Shown in pieces: positions 9,298 to 17,844 of a stretch of DNA of 57,578 bases. Under the pieces are notes generated by a model. The model was given only the letters and a program-made list of their open reading frames with translations, was not told the origin of the DNA and ran no database searches. The DNA comes from Candidatus Cacconaster equi. GTDB taxonomy: Bacteria; Bacteroidota; Bacteroidia; Bacteroidales; UBA932. Positions within the stretch are counted from its first letter, which is position 1, and every line of letters starts with the position of its first letter. The position numbers and the translations under genes were made by a program. The stretch is taken from assembly GCA_018065895.1 (NCBI GenBank), contig JAGHSK010000041.1, forward strand, positions 1 through 57,578, given 5' to 3'.

Positions 9298-10773
9298 CTA
9301 TTGAATGGTCCATTCGCAGCCGTCTTTAGTGTCTTTGATTATGATTCCAATCTCTTTGAGGTTGTCTCTGATTTTATCACTTGTAGCCCAGTCCTTATTG
9401 GCCTTTGCTGTTTTCCTTGCTTCAAGGACCATTTCCATCAGGCTCTCGATGATTTTACCATTCCCTTCTTCTGAAGAGTCATCCTTTATGCCAAGTACAT
9501 CTACAAGAATACCATTGAACAGGTTGTCAAGAATAGCCTTGTCAGCTTGACCGATCTTTATGGATTTGTCCTTGGCGCTGTTTATGATTCGGACTGCATC
9601 GAACAGGCAGGACAATACGTTCGGAGTATTGAGGTCATCGAGAAGGGCATCGTAGCATTTCTCTTCTATCTGCTTGAGTTCAGGATTCTCTGGCACATCA
9701 GCGGCAATGGTGAGGCCTTTGAGATCTTTTGCGGCCGCAAGAATCCTCTTCAATCCCTTTTCAGCGGCCCTGAGCGCCTCGTTGCTGAAGTCCAGCGGGC
9801 TGCGGTAATGTGCCTGAAGGATGAAGAACCTGATTGTCATCGGGCTATATGCCTGCTCCAGAAGTTTATGGTCGCCGGTAAACAATTGGTCAAGGGTAAT
9901 GAAATTTCCCAGTGATTTACCCATCTTCTGCCCGTTGATGGTGATCATATTATTGTGCATCCAATAGTTTACACCACCTTTACCCCGTGAGGCCGTGTTC
10001 TGGGCGAGTTCGCATTCGTGGTGAGGGAACATCAGGTCCATTCCTCCTCCATGAATGTCAAAAGTTTCTCCCAGATATTTCTCACTCATTGCAGAACACT
10101 CCAGATGCCATCCAGGGAAGCCCTCACTCCAAGGTGACGGCCAATGCATGATATGTTCAGGAGATGCTTTCTTCCATAATGCGAAATCAAGAGGGGAATG
10201 TTTGTCATCCTGGCCGTCGAGAGCTCTGGTTCCTTCTTTTGTGTCTTCAAGGTTTCTTCCGGAGAGAATACCATAGTGGTGGACTTCGTTGTATTTTGTG
10301 ACGTCAAAATAGACGGAACCATTACTGATGTATGCAAAGCCTGAATCCAGAATCTTTTTTACGAGGTTTATCTGTTCTATTATGTGACCGGAAGCGCGCG
10401 GCTCGATGCTTGGAGGCAGAACATTCAACTTCTGCATGGCATCATGATACCGGATGGTATATAATTGAACCACTTCCATAGGCTCGAGCTGCTCGATCCG
10501 GGCTTTCTTTGCAATCTTATCCTCTCCTTCATCTGCGTCGTGCTCAAGGTGCCCGACGTCTGTGATGTTGCGTACATATCTGACTTTATAACCAAGATGA
10601 CGGAGCATTCTGAAGAGAACGTCGTATGTGATCCCTGGCCGTGCATGGCCCAGATGGGCGTCTCCATATACAGTTGGTCCGCAAACATACATACCTACCA
10701 TCCCGGGATGTATGGGTTTGAAAAGTTCTTTGGTGCGAGTCAGCGTGTTGTAAAGATAAAAATTGCGTGTCAT
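9298..10773 (-). CDS. cysS: Cysteine--tRNA ligase
   Basis: A 491-residue class I aminoacyl-tRNA synthetase that charges tRNA-Cys. Visible are the HIGH-type motif HLGH (in GDAHLGHAR), the KMSKS-type loop KMGKSLG, and the zinc-binding residues in CGPTVYG, LECSAMS and HHECELAQ. The C-terminal anticodon-binding helices end with [11 protein letters not shown], as in bacterial CysRS. It has its own promoter, placed right after the ssb stop codon. Confidence 0.96.
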   Translation of the reverse strand: MTRNFYLYNTLTRTKELFKPIHPGMVGMYVCGPTVYGDAHLGHARPGITYDVLFRMLRHLGYKVRYVRNITDVGHLEHDADEGEDKIAKKARIEQLEPMEVVQLYTIRYHDAMQKLNVLPPSIEPRASGHIIEQINLVKKILDSGFAYISNGSVYFDVTKYNEVHHYGILSGRNLEDTKEGTRALDGQDDKHSPLDFALWKKASPEHIMHWPSPWSEGFPGWHLECSAMSEKYLGETFDIHGGGMDLMFPHHECELAQNTASRGKGGVNYWMHNNMITINGQKMGKSLGNFITLDQLFTGDHKLLEQAYSPMTIRFFILQAHYRSPLDFSNEALRAAEKGLKRILAAAKDLKGLTIAADVPENPELKQIEEKCYDALLDDLNTPNVLSCLFDAVRIINSAKDKSIKIGQADKAILDNLFNGILVDVLGIKDDSSEEGNGKIIESLMEMVLEARKTAKANKDWATSDKIRDNLKEIGIIIKDTKDGCEWTIQ

Positions 10774-10799
10774 CAGATATAATGATAGTGGTTATTGTG

Positions 10800-10807
10800 C
10801 AAAATTA
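10800..10807 (-). promoter_or_regulatory. -7 box for cysS
   Basis: TAATTTTG on the minus strand fits TAnnTTTG and lies 26 bp upstream of the cysS ATG, directly after the ssb stop. I see no good -33 box. Confidence 0.55.
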
Positions 10808-10808
10808 C

Positions 10809-11144
10809 TCAATTTCTTACAATATTGAGCCTGTTTGCCACTACTTCTGTCAAATGCCTGTCCGTTCCATCGCTGGCCGTGTACTTGATATTCCGGAGCC
10901 TCCCTTCGACACAGACCATGGCGCCTTTTCGGATTTCTCTGAAATCGTTGAAGTTCCTGCCTTCCCATACACATACGTTGTGCCAGGTGGTTTCTTCCCG
11001 GATTTCTCCCTTCTTGTCGTGGAATGTCTCATTTGTGGCCACCGAAAATCTGGCGACTCTGCTCTCTCCCACATTTAAAATCTTCGGATCCTGTCCTACT
11101 CTTCCTTTGAGTTCCACTCGGTTGATTGTAACGTTTTCCATCAT
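10809..11144 (-). CDS. ssb: Small single-stranded-DNA-binding protein
   Basis: A 111-residue single OB-fold protein of the SSB family: NRVELKGRVGQDPKI start, aromatic and basic strand region TTWHNVCVWEGRNF, and GAMVCVEGRLRNIKY. It stops right after the OB fold (VVANRLNIVRN), so it lacks the flexible linker and acidic DDDIPF-type tail that recruits partner proteins. This shape is common for a second SSB-like protein in Bacteroidota. The start may be Met1 or Met2, which are adjacent. The 205-bp upstream region holds a striking palindrome. Confidence 0.88.
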   Translation of the reverse strand: MMENVTINRVELKGRVGQDPKILNVGESRVARFSVATNETFHDKKGEIREETTWHNVCVWEGRNFNDFREIRKGAMVCVEGRLRNIKYTASDGTDRHLTEVVANRLNIVRN

Positions 11145-11200
11145 TGTTGTTTTTTATTGTTCAACGCAAAGGAACAGACTTCTTATGTGATGAGCCATAC

Positions 11201-11232
11201 TATAAATGTTTACAAACATTTATAAACGTTTA
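11201..11232. promoter_or_regulatory. Overlapping palindromes, candidate operator
   Basis: TATAAATGTTT and AAACATTTATA form perfect 11-bp arms separated by AC. The perfect 10-bp palindrome TAAACGTTTA at 11223-11232 overlaps the end of the first. The site lies between ssb (minus) and the zinc-ribbon gene (plus). It has no GC-rich stem or T tract, so it looks like a protein-binding site rather than a terminator. Confidence 0.45.
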
Positions 11233-11322
11233 CGGGATAATGTTTTTTTCGACTTCGGAAATATTTTTTTTAAATTCCCAAAATCCTGGTGCCACCTTCT
11301 TTTTTTCTATGTCCGCATTACT

Positions 11323-11330
11323 TATTTTTG
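11323..11330 (+). promoter_or_regulatory. -7 box for the zinc-ribbon gene
   Basis: TATTTTTG fits TAnnTTTG and lies 19 bp before the ATG at 11350. No convincing -33 box is visible. Confidence 0.5.
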
Positions 11331-11349
11331 TTGAAGTGGAGGATGCGAT

Positions 11350-11718
11350 ATGGAGGGAAACTGTCCGGTTTGTGGAAAAAGATTCATGGGAAGGAGTGAC
11401 AAGAAATTCTGCAGCGATATGTGCAGGAATGAGTATAATAATACAAGGAAAAGGCATGCAGACAAAATGTTGTCCAGATTGGACAGCGCTCTGAGAATGA
11501 ACAGGAGCATACTGAAGAACTGCTCGGATTCGGGGCTTTCCGACATCGACAAAGAAATCCTTGCATTGAAACATTTCAACTTCGAAATTTTCACTTCGGC
11601 ACGTTTCCGGCTGATGAAGCCTACTGTCTATTCCTGCTATGACTTTGAATATTTTACGACAAAAGATGGAATCGTGCACATACGGAATATATCGGGTCGA
11701 TTAAATGTGTACCTTTGA
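11350..11718 (+). CDS. Small zinc-ribbon protein of unknown function
   Basis: A 122-residue protein beginning with a four-Cys zinc ribbon: Cys5 and Cys8 (CPVCGK), then Cys21 and Cys25 (FCSDMCRNEYNN). The rest has a basic helix (TRKRHADKMLSRL), a helical middle, and a beta-rich end (CYDFEYFTTKDGIVHIRNI). It has no signal peptide, so it is probably cytoplasmic. The ribbon resembles the DUF2116-type zinc ribbon that often marks nucleic-acid binding proteins. I do not recognise the C-terminal part. It has its own promoter box and stops about 50 bp before the M3 peptidase gene. Confidence 0.72.
   Translation: MEGNCPVCGKRFMGRSDKKFCSDMCRNEYNNTRKRHADKMLSRLDSALRMNRSILKNCSDSGLSDIDKEILALKHFNFEIFTSARFRLMKPTVYSCYDFEYFTTKDGIVHIRNISGRLNVYL
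11710..11717 (+). promoter_or_regulatory. Possible -7 box for the M3 peptidase gene
   Basis: TACCTTTG overlaps the stop codon of the zinc-ribbon gene and lies 51 bp before the peptidase ATG. No -33 box was found, so this is tentative. Confidence 0.35.
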
Positions 11719-11768
11719 CATCTGATATCAGAAATCTGGTAAAAAACTCTTTTTCAAAAAATTAAAAT

Positions 11769-13865
11769 ATGAAAAGGCTTTTAATAACGGCTTTTGTCAT
11801 CGCAGTCGGTCTGATGACATCTTGTAAAAACACTATGAATGAAAATCCCTTATTGACAGAATCAAAGAATCCTTACGGAGCCATCCCGTTCGACAGGATT
11901 CAAAAATCTGATTACAAACCTGCTTTCGAAGCGGCAATTGCAGAGGCAAAGGCCGAGATGAAGGCAATAATAGAGAACCCTGAGGCCCCTACATTTGAAA
12001 ACACTGTCGAGGCGATGGAAAGATCCGGGAAGACTCTGAACCGTGTAAGCAGCATTTTCTTCAACCTTGTAGAGGCTGATACCGATTCCGTGATGCAGGC
12101 CATAGCTGAAGAGGTCTCTCCGATGCTTACGGAATATTCCATGTCAATCATGCTGAATGACTCCCTCTTCAACAGGGTCAAAGCTGTGTGGGAATGCCGC
12201 GACAGCTTGAATCTCAATCAGGAGCAGGCTAGACTGATGTCAGAAACATACAAGGCTTTTGAGAGAAATGGGGCAAATCTTTCTCCTGAACAAAAATCCA
12301 GATTTGCGAAGATGGAAGAGGAATTGTCTCTGGCAACTTTGAGATTCGGAAAGAACGCATTGGCTGCCAACAATGAGTTTGAGATGAATATTACGGATTC
12401 GACTGAACTTGCAGGCCTCCCTGGCTTTGTGGTGGAAATGGCCGCTGAAGAGGCGAAATCGCGTAATGAAGAGGGTTGGACTTTCACTCTCAAGGCCCCA
12501 AGTTGCCGGCCGTTCCTGAAATATAGCGAGAACAGGGAACTTCGCGAGAAGATTTGGCTCGCATCTGCCACAGAGGCGGTAGGCGGGGAGAACAGCAATC
12601 TTCAGACACTTCTTGATATCGTAAGGCTCCGCACGGAGGAGGCACAGATTCTTGGATATGAAACATATTCAGACTATGCCCTGGAGACGCGTATGGCCAA
12701 GACCAAGGAGAATGTGGCAACTTTCCTCAATGATCTTATGTCCAAAACTTTTCCATACGCAAAGAAAGAACTGGAAGAGATTCAGAAATATGCAAATGCC
12801 AATGGATTCGAAGGCCGGTTGATGAATTGGGACTATTCGTATTGGTCAGAAAAGTACAAGAACGAGAAGTTCTCGATGAATGAGGAGATGCTGAAGCCTT
12901 ACTTCAGGCTTGAAAACGTACAGGCGGCTATCTTTGACCTGGCAAACAGGCTTTATGGACTTAATTTCGAGGAGGATAAAAGCATCCCTGTATATCAGAA
13001 GGACGTGAAGGCCTTTAATGTTACCGATGCGGACGGCAGATTCATGGCTCTGTTGTATATCGATTATTTTCCACGTGAAAGCAAGCGCAGTGGTGCGTGG
13101 ATGACCGATTTTCGCGGTGCCAGCATTGAAAATGGGGAGGAGGAACGGCCTTTCGTCAGCCTTGTGACCAATTTCACGAAGCCTACGGAAAATATGCCTT
13201 CACTTCTAACCTTTGATGAAGTCACGACGATTCTCCACGAATTCGGCCATGCTTTGCATGGAATGCTGGCTGAAGGTACATATGCTTCTCTGACGGGAAC
13301 AAACGTTGCCAGAGATTTTGTGGAGCTTCCATCTCAGATAATGGAAAACTGGGCTTATGAACCTGAGTACCTGAAGACGTTCGCCAAACATTATCAGACA
13401 GGTGAGGTGATTCCTCAGGAACTTGTTGACAAGATTGTTGCAGCCAAGAATTATATGGCCGGATATAATCAGGTAGGACAGTTGAAATATGGTTTGATCG
13501 ACATGGCCTGGTATTCAAGCGACAAAGTGCCTACAGATGATCCGGTTGCATACGAGCAATCCGTGATAAAGAATTATGCATTGTTCCCTCAGTTGCCTGA
13601 TGTGGCCACGTCTCCATCGTTCGGTCATATCTTTTCAGGAGGATATGCTGCGGGATATTACTCTTACAAGTGGGCAGAGGTTCTTGAAGCAGATGCGTTC
13701 GCTCTCTTTAAGGAGACAGGCATTTTCAACAAGGAAACGGCTGAATCGTTCAGAAAGAACATCCTTTCACGCGGTAAGATAGAGGACGCCGATGTCCTTT
13801 ACAGAAATTTCCGCGGAAGGGACCCGGAACCTGATGCTTTGATGAAGAAATTGGGATTGAACTAG
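11769..13865 (+). CDS. M3 family metallopeptidase lipoprotein (peptidyl-dipeptidase Dcp-like)
   Basis: A 698-residue M3 zinc metallopeptidase. The HExxH motif is HEFGH at 490-494 in ILHEFGHALHGML, with the third ligand Glu expected about 25 residues on (LPSQIMENW). The overall length and the C-terminal SGGYAAGYYSYKWAEVL match Dcp/oligopeptidase A proteins. Unlike enterobacterial Dcp it carries a lipoprotein signal (GLMTSC, Cys19), so it should act on peptides in the periplasm. It ends 2 bp from the convergent rpoN stop. Confidence 0.92.
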   Translation: MKRLLITAFVIAVGLMTSCKNTMNENPLLTESKNPYGAIPFDRIQKSDYKPAFEAAIAEAKAEMKAIIENPEAPTFENTVEAMERSGKTLNRVSSIFFNLVEADTDSVMQAIAEEVSPMLTEYSMSIMLNDSLFNRVKAVWECRDSLNLNQEQARLMSETYKAFERNGANLSPEQKSRFAKMEEELSLATLRFGKNALAANNEFEMNITDSTELAGLPGFVVEMAAEEAKSRNEEGWTFTLKAPSCRPFLKYSENRELREKIWLASATEAVGGENSNLQTLLDIVRLRTEEAQILGYETYSDYALETRMAKTKENVATFLNDLMSKTFPYAKKELEEIQKYANANGFEGRLMNWDYSYWSEKYKNEKFSMNEEMLKPYFRLENVQAAIFDLANRLYGLNFEEDKSIPVYQKDVKAFNVTDADGRFMALLYIDYFPRESKRSGAWMTDFRGASIENGEEERPFVSLVTNFTKPTENMPSLLTFDEVTTILHEFGHALHGMLAEGTYASLTGTNVARDFVELPSQIMENWAYEPEYLKTFAKHYQTGEVIPQELVDKIVAAKNYMAGYNQVGQLKYGLIDMAWYSSDKVPTDDPVAYEQSVIKNYALFPQLPDVATSPSFGHIFSGGYAAGYYSYKWAEVLEADAFALFKETGIFNKETAESFRKNILSRGKIEDADVLYRNFRGRDPEPDALMKKLGLN

Positions 13866-13867
13866 AA

Positions 13868-15280
13868 TTACAGTTCCTTCCTCAATCGAGCAATAGGGAT
13901 ATTGAGTTGTTCACGGTACTTGGCTACAGTTCTACGTGCAACTTGATATCCCTTCTCTTTCAGAACGGCAACCAATTCCTCGTCAGTCAGAGGTTTGCTT
14001 TTATCCTCTTCATTGACGCAATTCGACAGGATAGTCTTGATCTCGCGGGTGGAGACCTCCTCGCCATCGGCGGCAGTCAATCCTTCTGAGAAGAAATATT
14101 TCAATGGGTAGATTCCGAAGTGAGTCTGAACGTATTTGCTGTTAACGACTCGTGACACTGTTGAAATGTCAAGGCTGGTTTTCTCAGCGATATTTTTCAG
14201 GACCATAGGCTTCAGCTTGGCTTCATCTCCATCGATAAAGAAATCGTGCTGATAGTCCATTATCGCTTTCATTGTATTTTCCAGCGTATTCTGACGCTGT
14301 TTTACGGCCTCAATGAACCATTTTGCGGAATCAAGTTTCTGCTTGACGAATGCCGCCGCTTCCTTCTTCTCACGGGTCGCATTGTTGGCCGATTCCATCA
14401 GTGTTTCTGCGTATTTTTTGTTTATCCTCAATTCAGGAACGGAAAAACGCGGCATTGACAATTCGGGCTCCCCATCCTTGAGGTCAATGAGAAAGTCTGG
14501 AACAACCTGTTGAGCCTGTTCCGTATAGGAATCATCAATCTGACCACCGGGACGCGGATTCAATTTTACTATTTCGGCGATGGCTGCCTTCAATTCATCT
14601 TGAGTGATAGCAAGCTTATCTATGATTTTTGAATAGTGCTTCTTGGTGAATGCGTCGAAATACTTGCTGATTATCGTTATTGCGAGATCAACGGACGGTG
14701 TCTGTTTCTTTGCCTCGAGCTGAAGCAGGAGACACTCTTTCAAATCTCTTGCACCGACGCCTGGCGGATCGAATTCTTGAATGATGTGAAGAATGTCCTC
14801 CACCTCTTCAGGTGTGGTTTCAATGTTAAGCCTGAATGCTATGTCGTCTGTCAGGGATTCCAAATCGCGGCGGAGATATCCGTCATCATCAATCATGCCT
14901 ATGATGAATTGGGCAATCTGCCGCTGACGCGAATCTATTTGGCAATAGCCAAGTTGATCTTCAAGACTTTGGTGAAAACTTTCCTTTACGGAGAAGGTGT
15001 TGTATTGGGGTTTGAGGTCCTTGCTCTGATTGTTTACGTAAAGTTTGTACGACGGAGTAGGATCTTCTCCGTGATATTCGTCGAGCGATATGCTCCTTGA
15101 GGTCTCCTCGTCGCTGTTTTCGTCAGAGGCGTCATCAAGAACCGGATTCTCCTCCAATTCCTTTTCGATGCGCTGCTCCATCTCCAGACCTGTCAGCTCA
15201 ATCATTTTGATTGTCTGGATCTGAAGGGGGGAAAGCTTTTGTGTTTGCTTTTGTTGAAGGCTCTGTCGTAGCATATCCAT
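13868..15280 (-). CDS. rpoN: RNA polymerase sigma-54 factor
   Basis: A 470-residue RpoN. The Gln-rich activator-interacting region I (LRQSLQQKQTQKLSPLQIQ) opens the protein, an acidic region II follows, and the RpoN box ARRTVAKYRE is close to the C-terminus. It directs transcription from -24/-12 promoters with an enhancer-binding ATPase. The start chosen is MDMLRQS; a second Met two codons later is also possible. The frame stays open 30 codons upstream, but that stretch contains the promoter. The -7 box ends only 4 bp before the ATG, which predicts a leaderless mRNA. Confidence 0.95.
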   Translation of the reverse strand: MDMLRQSLQQKQTQKLSPLQIQTIKMIELTGLEMEQRIEKELEENPVLDDASDENSDEETSRSISLDEYHGEDPTPSYKLYVNNQSKDLKPQYNTFSVKESFHQSLEDQLGYCQIDSRQRQIAQFIIGMIDDDGYLRRDLESLTDDIAFRLNIETTPEEVEDILHIIQEFDPPGVGARDLKECLLLQLEAKKQTPSVDLAITIISKYFDAFTKKHYSKIIDKLAITQDELKAAIAEIVKLNPRPGGQIDDSYTEQAQQVVPDFLIDLKDGEPELSMPRFSVPELRINKKYAETLMESANNATREKKEAAAFVKQKLDSAKWFIEAVKQRQNTLENTMKAIMDYQHDFFIDGDEAKLKPMVLKNIAEKTSLDISTVSRVVNSKYVQTHFGIYPLKYFFSEGLTAADGEEVSTREIKTILSNCVNEEDKSKPLTDEELVAVLKEKGYQVARRTVAKYREQLNIPIARLRKEL

Positions 15281-15284
15281 ATTA

Positions 15285-15316
15285 CAAATATAATAAAAAT
15301 ATACCCGGGCACAAAA
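15285..15316 (-). promoter_or_regulatory. rpoN promoter (-33 and -7)
   Basis: On the minus strand TTTTG (15312-15316), a 19-bp spacer, then TATATTTG (15285-15292): a full match to the Bacteroidota -33/-7 consensus. The -33 box lies in the loop of the upstream terminator hairpin. Confidence 0.82.
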
Positions 15317-15330
15317 CTTGCGCCCGGGTA
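15302..15330 (-). terminator. Intrinsic terminator of the SPOR gene, overlapping the rpoN promoter
   Basis: TACCCGGGC and GCCCGGGTA form a perfect 9-bp GC-rich stem around an 11-nt loop, followed on the minus strand by TATTTTTATTAT. It lies 36 bp after the SPOR gene stop. Confidence 0.85.
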
Positions 15331-15366
15331 ATTGCTTCAAAAGATGCCCGAATCTGGCAGATTCGG

Positions 15367-15885
15367 TCAATCCGGAAAATTAATGGATTCCTTCACCAGA
15401 AATACTGAAGGATATTGTCCGCTGATTGATTGGGCAAATATCTGAGCTTCCGTCTTCGTCCTGAAATCTCCCACTGTCACTTTAAAGTACGGGCTCACAT
15501 GGCTTCTGTAAACTTTATGCTCCGGGTGTGCGGCAGCGAAGGAGTGGGCAATGTAATCCGATTGATTTCTGGCGTTCTTGCTATTGTCGAAGTAGATTCG
15601 TACACGATATCCTTGAATCTTGCGCTCCTTATTTGCTGAGATATGATTGTTAATCGCATTCTTTATGGCCGAAGACTGATGGATGACCACCATCCCCGTT
15701 CCATTTTCACTTTGTATGTTTTCCAGAATATCGATGCCAACAAGCATACTGTCAACAACAGGTTTTGCCGGTGCCTTGGCGACGCTTGTGTCGGTCACAA
15801 CATATTCGTTCGCTTTTTGAGCGGATGCCACTAACGTGAAAATCAGCATGAAAACAGCGACGGATGCAAATCTAATCGTTTTCAT
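15367..15885 (-). CDS. SPOR-domain secreted protein
   Basis: A 172-residue exported protein with signal peptide MKTIRFASVAVFMLIFTLVASA. The C-terminal half (about 90-170) is a SPOR domain: GYRVRIYFDN, then a helix with ARNQSDYIAHSFAA, YFKVTVGDFRTKTEAQ and a closing strand with PSVFLV. SPOR domains bind denuded septal peptidoglycan, so a cell-wall or division role is likely. The start MKTIRF gives a clean signal peptide and overlaps the upstream lipoprotein gene by 14 bp, suggesting translational coupling. A strong terminator follows. Confidence 0.85.
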   Translation of the reverse strand: MKTIRFASVAVFMLIFTLVASAQKANEYVVTDTSVAKAPAKPVVDSMLVGIDILENIQSENGTGMVVIHQSSAIKNAINNHISANKERKIQGYRVRIYFDNSKNARNQSDYIAHSFAAAHPEHKVYRSHVSPYFKVTVGDFRTKTEAQIFAQSISGQYPSVFLVKESINFPD

Positions 15886-16387
15886 TGTTCTTGTCTTTTG
15901 TCTCTCCGAGCATATCGGCCAGCTTATCAAGCGGAACATTTTTTTTGCTTATTTTTTTTGATAATGCCCCTGACTTTATCGTGATGTCAATATCGGCGGT
16001 TATGCCCTTTGTGTCAAACTGTCCGTTTTTCAAAAATCCGGATGAGAATATGTTCATCGGATTGAGGAACGTCGCTTTCAATGGAACGTTGATTTTACCG
16101 GAGATGTTCTTGGGCAGAACCACCGGCTCGGTTATGAGAATTTCCCCGAATTTTTTTCCGGTGTTGTTATACAATATGGCTTCTCCTGAATCCAGAATGA
16201 GGGTGCGGCCTGTTTGGTTTTCAATGTCGAGATTGAGCATCAGGCCGGCACCGAGGGAATTCTTGCTGAACTCCACTCCTGTGATTTCCTGAACGTCATA
16301 GCCTTTAAGTGACACGGTCTTCTTGTTACCGGAGCATCCTGAAAGGATTGCGGCTGCGATAAGTAATATAACCGGAATGCGTTTCAT
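15872..16387 (-). CDS. LEA-type-2-like lipoprotein
   Basis: A 171-residue lipoprotein, lipobox ILSGC near residue 18. The mature part looks like a single beta-sandwich of the LEA type 2/WHy kind: GVEFSKNSLGAGLMLNLDIENQTGR, then a conserved-looking turn and ADIDITIKSGALSKKISKKNVPL near the end. Function is unknown. It is first gene of the run to the SPOR gene. The start MKRIPV has its promoter box 25 bp upstream, back to back with the miaB promoter. Confidence 0.7.
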   Translation of the reverse strand: MKRIPVILLIAAAILSGCSGNKKTVSLKGYDVQEITGVEFSKNSLGAGLMLNLDIENQTGRTLILDSGEAILYNNTGKKFGEILITEPVVLPKNISGKINVPLKATFLNPMNIFSSGFLKNGQFDTKGITADIDITIKSGALSKKISKKNVPLDKLADMLGETKDKNNEND

Positions 16388-16412
16388 AGAGTTTTGCAAT
16401 GGCATATTTATG

Positions 16413-16420
16413 CAAAGATA
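16413..16420 (-). promoter_or_regulatory. -7 box for the LEA-like lipoprotein gene
   Basis: TATCTTTG on the minus strand, a full match. It is the mirror image of the miaB box at 16433-16440. Confidence 0.68.
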
Positions 16421-16432
16421 TATAAAATAACT

Positions 16433-16440
16433 TATCTTTG
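16433..16440 (+). promoter_or_regulatory. -7 box for miaB
   Basis: TATCTTTG, full match, 25 bp before the miaB ATG. TTATG lies 20 bp upstream as a partial -33 box. Confidence 0.7.
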
Positions 16441-16465
16441 CAGCCGTACTAACTACAGCAAGAAA

Positions 16466-17842
16466 ATGAAACGCCCGGATTTGGTTTCTGTAAAGCCGCT
16501 TCTTGATGGCAGTCTGCCTCAGGTATATATTGAAACCTATGGCTGTCAGATGAATGTAAACGACAGTGAAGTAGTATTGTCTATTCTTCAAGGTGCGGGA
16601 TATTCCCTGTGCGGTGAAATCGGAAAAGCTGATCTGATTCTGGTCAACACCTGTTCAATACGCGATAATGCGGAGCAACGTGTTCTGGGCAGGCTCGATG
16701 TTTTCCGTCAGGAGAAGCTCAAGAGAAAGGGGATTGTCGTGGGTGTACTCGGTTGTATGGCGGAACGGATGAAAGAGGATCTGCTGAAGAATCCTGCTGT
16801 TGACATAGTCGCCGGCCCGGATGCCTACCGGGACCTTCCACGTCTGGTGGCGGCAGTGAAATCTGATGGCAAGCAAATCAATACAATCCTTTCGCATGAA
16901 GAGACCTATGCTGATATTGCCCCGGTGAGGATGGATCAGAATGGCGTCAGTGCCTATATTTCCATAATGAGAGGCTGCAACAATGTGTGTTCGTATTGCA
17001 TCGTGCCTTATGTGCGTGGTGCGGAACGCAGCCGTGACCCCCGCAGCATCGTGAAGGAGGCGGAAACCTTGATCCAGAACGGATATATGGAAATCAATCT
17101 TCTTGGTCAGAACGTAGATTCTTATCTGTGGGAGGATCCGGTGGCTCCTTCGGAAAAGGTGAATTTCGCGAGGTTGCTTGAGATGGTGGCACAGATTGAT
17201 TCCAAGGTGCGTGTCAGGTTCTCCACTTCTCATCCGAAGGATATGAGCGACGCCGTTCTCCATACGATGTCCGGATATCCGAATATCTGCTCACATATTC
17301 ATCTGCCTGTACAGTCGGGGAGCAATGAAATGCTTGAAAAGATGAACAGGAAATATACCAGAGAGGGATATTTGGAGAGGATTGCAAAAATCCGCGAGAT
17401 TCTTCCGGATTGTGCCGTTACAACGGACGTCATCGTGGGATTCTGCGGTGAGAGTGAAGAGGATTATGCGAAGACGATATCTTTGTTTGAGGAGGTGAAA
17501 TATGATGGGGCCTATATGTTCTACTACTCGGAACGCCCGGGCACAAAAGCTTCCAGACATTTCAAGGATGACGTTCCTCTTGACGTGAAAACGGAGCGTT
17601 TGAATGGCATTATCGCTCTTCAGAACAGACATTCCCTTGAAAACAATCAAAAATGCGTAGGTCACCGATATGAGGTGCTGATTGAGGGCACATCAAAACG
17701 TTCTGATGCAGAATTAGTCGGAAGGACACCTCAGAACAAGACTTGCGTGTTCCCGGCCAAAGGCCATAAAGCCGGTGAATATGTAACAGTTGAGGTGCTT
17801 TCGTGCACTTCCGCTACTCTTATCAGCGAAATAGTTGATTAG
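16466..17842 (+). CDS. miaB: tRNA-2-methylthio-N6-dimethylallyladenosine synthase
   Basis: A 458-residue radical-SAM methylthiotransferase that adds a methylthio group to i6A37 in tRNA. The N-terminal domain carries three cluster cysteines (ETYGCQMN with Cys27, VNTCSIRDNAEQR, LGCMAERM). The radical-SAM CxxxCxxC motif is CNNVCSYCIVPYVRG, and a TRAM domain closes the protein. INLLGQNVDSY and LPVQSGSNEMLEKMNRKYTR favour MiaB over RimO or MtaB. The start MKRPDLVS is 25 bp after the promoter box. The gene ends 2 bp from the convergent upp stop. Confidence 0.95.
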   Translation: MKRPDLVSVKPLLDGSLPQVYIETYGCQMNVNDSEVVLSILQGAGYSLCGEIGKADLILVNTCSIRDNAEQRVLGRLDVFRQEKLKRKGIVVGVLGCMAERMKEDLLKNPAVDIVAGPDAYRDLPRLVAAVKSDGKQINTILSHEETYADIAPVRMDQNGVSAYISIMRGCNNVCSYCIVPYVRGAERSRDPRSIVKEAETLIQNGYMEINLLGQNVDSYLWEDPVAPSEKVNFARLLEMVAQIDSKVRVRFSTSHPKDMSDAVLHTMSGYPNICSHIHLPVQSGSNEMLEKMNRKYTREGYLERIAKIREILPDCAVTTDVIVGFCGESEEDYAKTISLFEEVKYDGAYMFYYSERPGTKASRHFKDDVPLDVKTERLNGIIALQNRHSLENNQKCVGHRYEVLIEGTSKRSDAELVGRTPQNKTCVFPAKGHKAGEYVTVEVLSCTSATLISEIVD

Positions 17843-17844
17843 TT

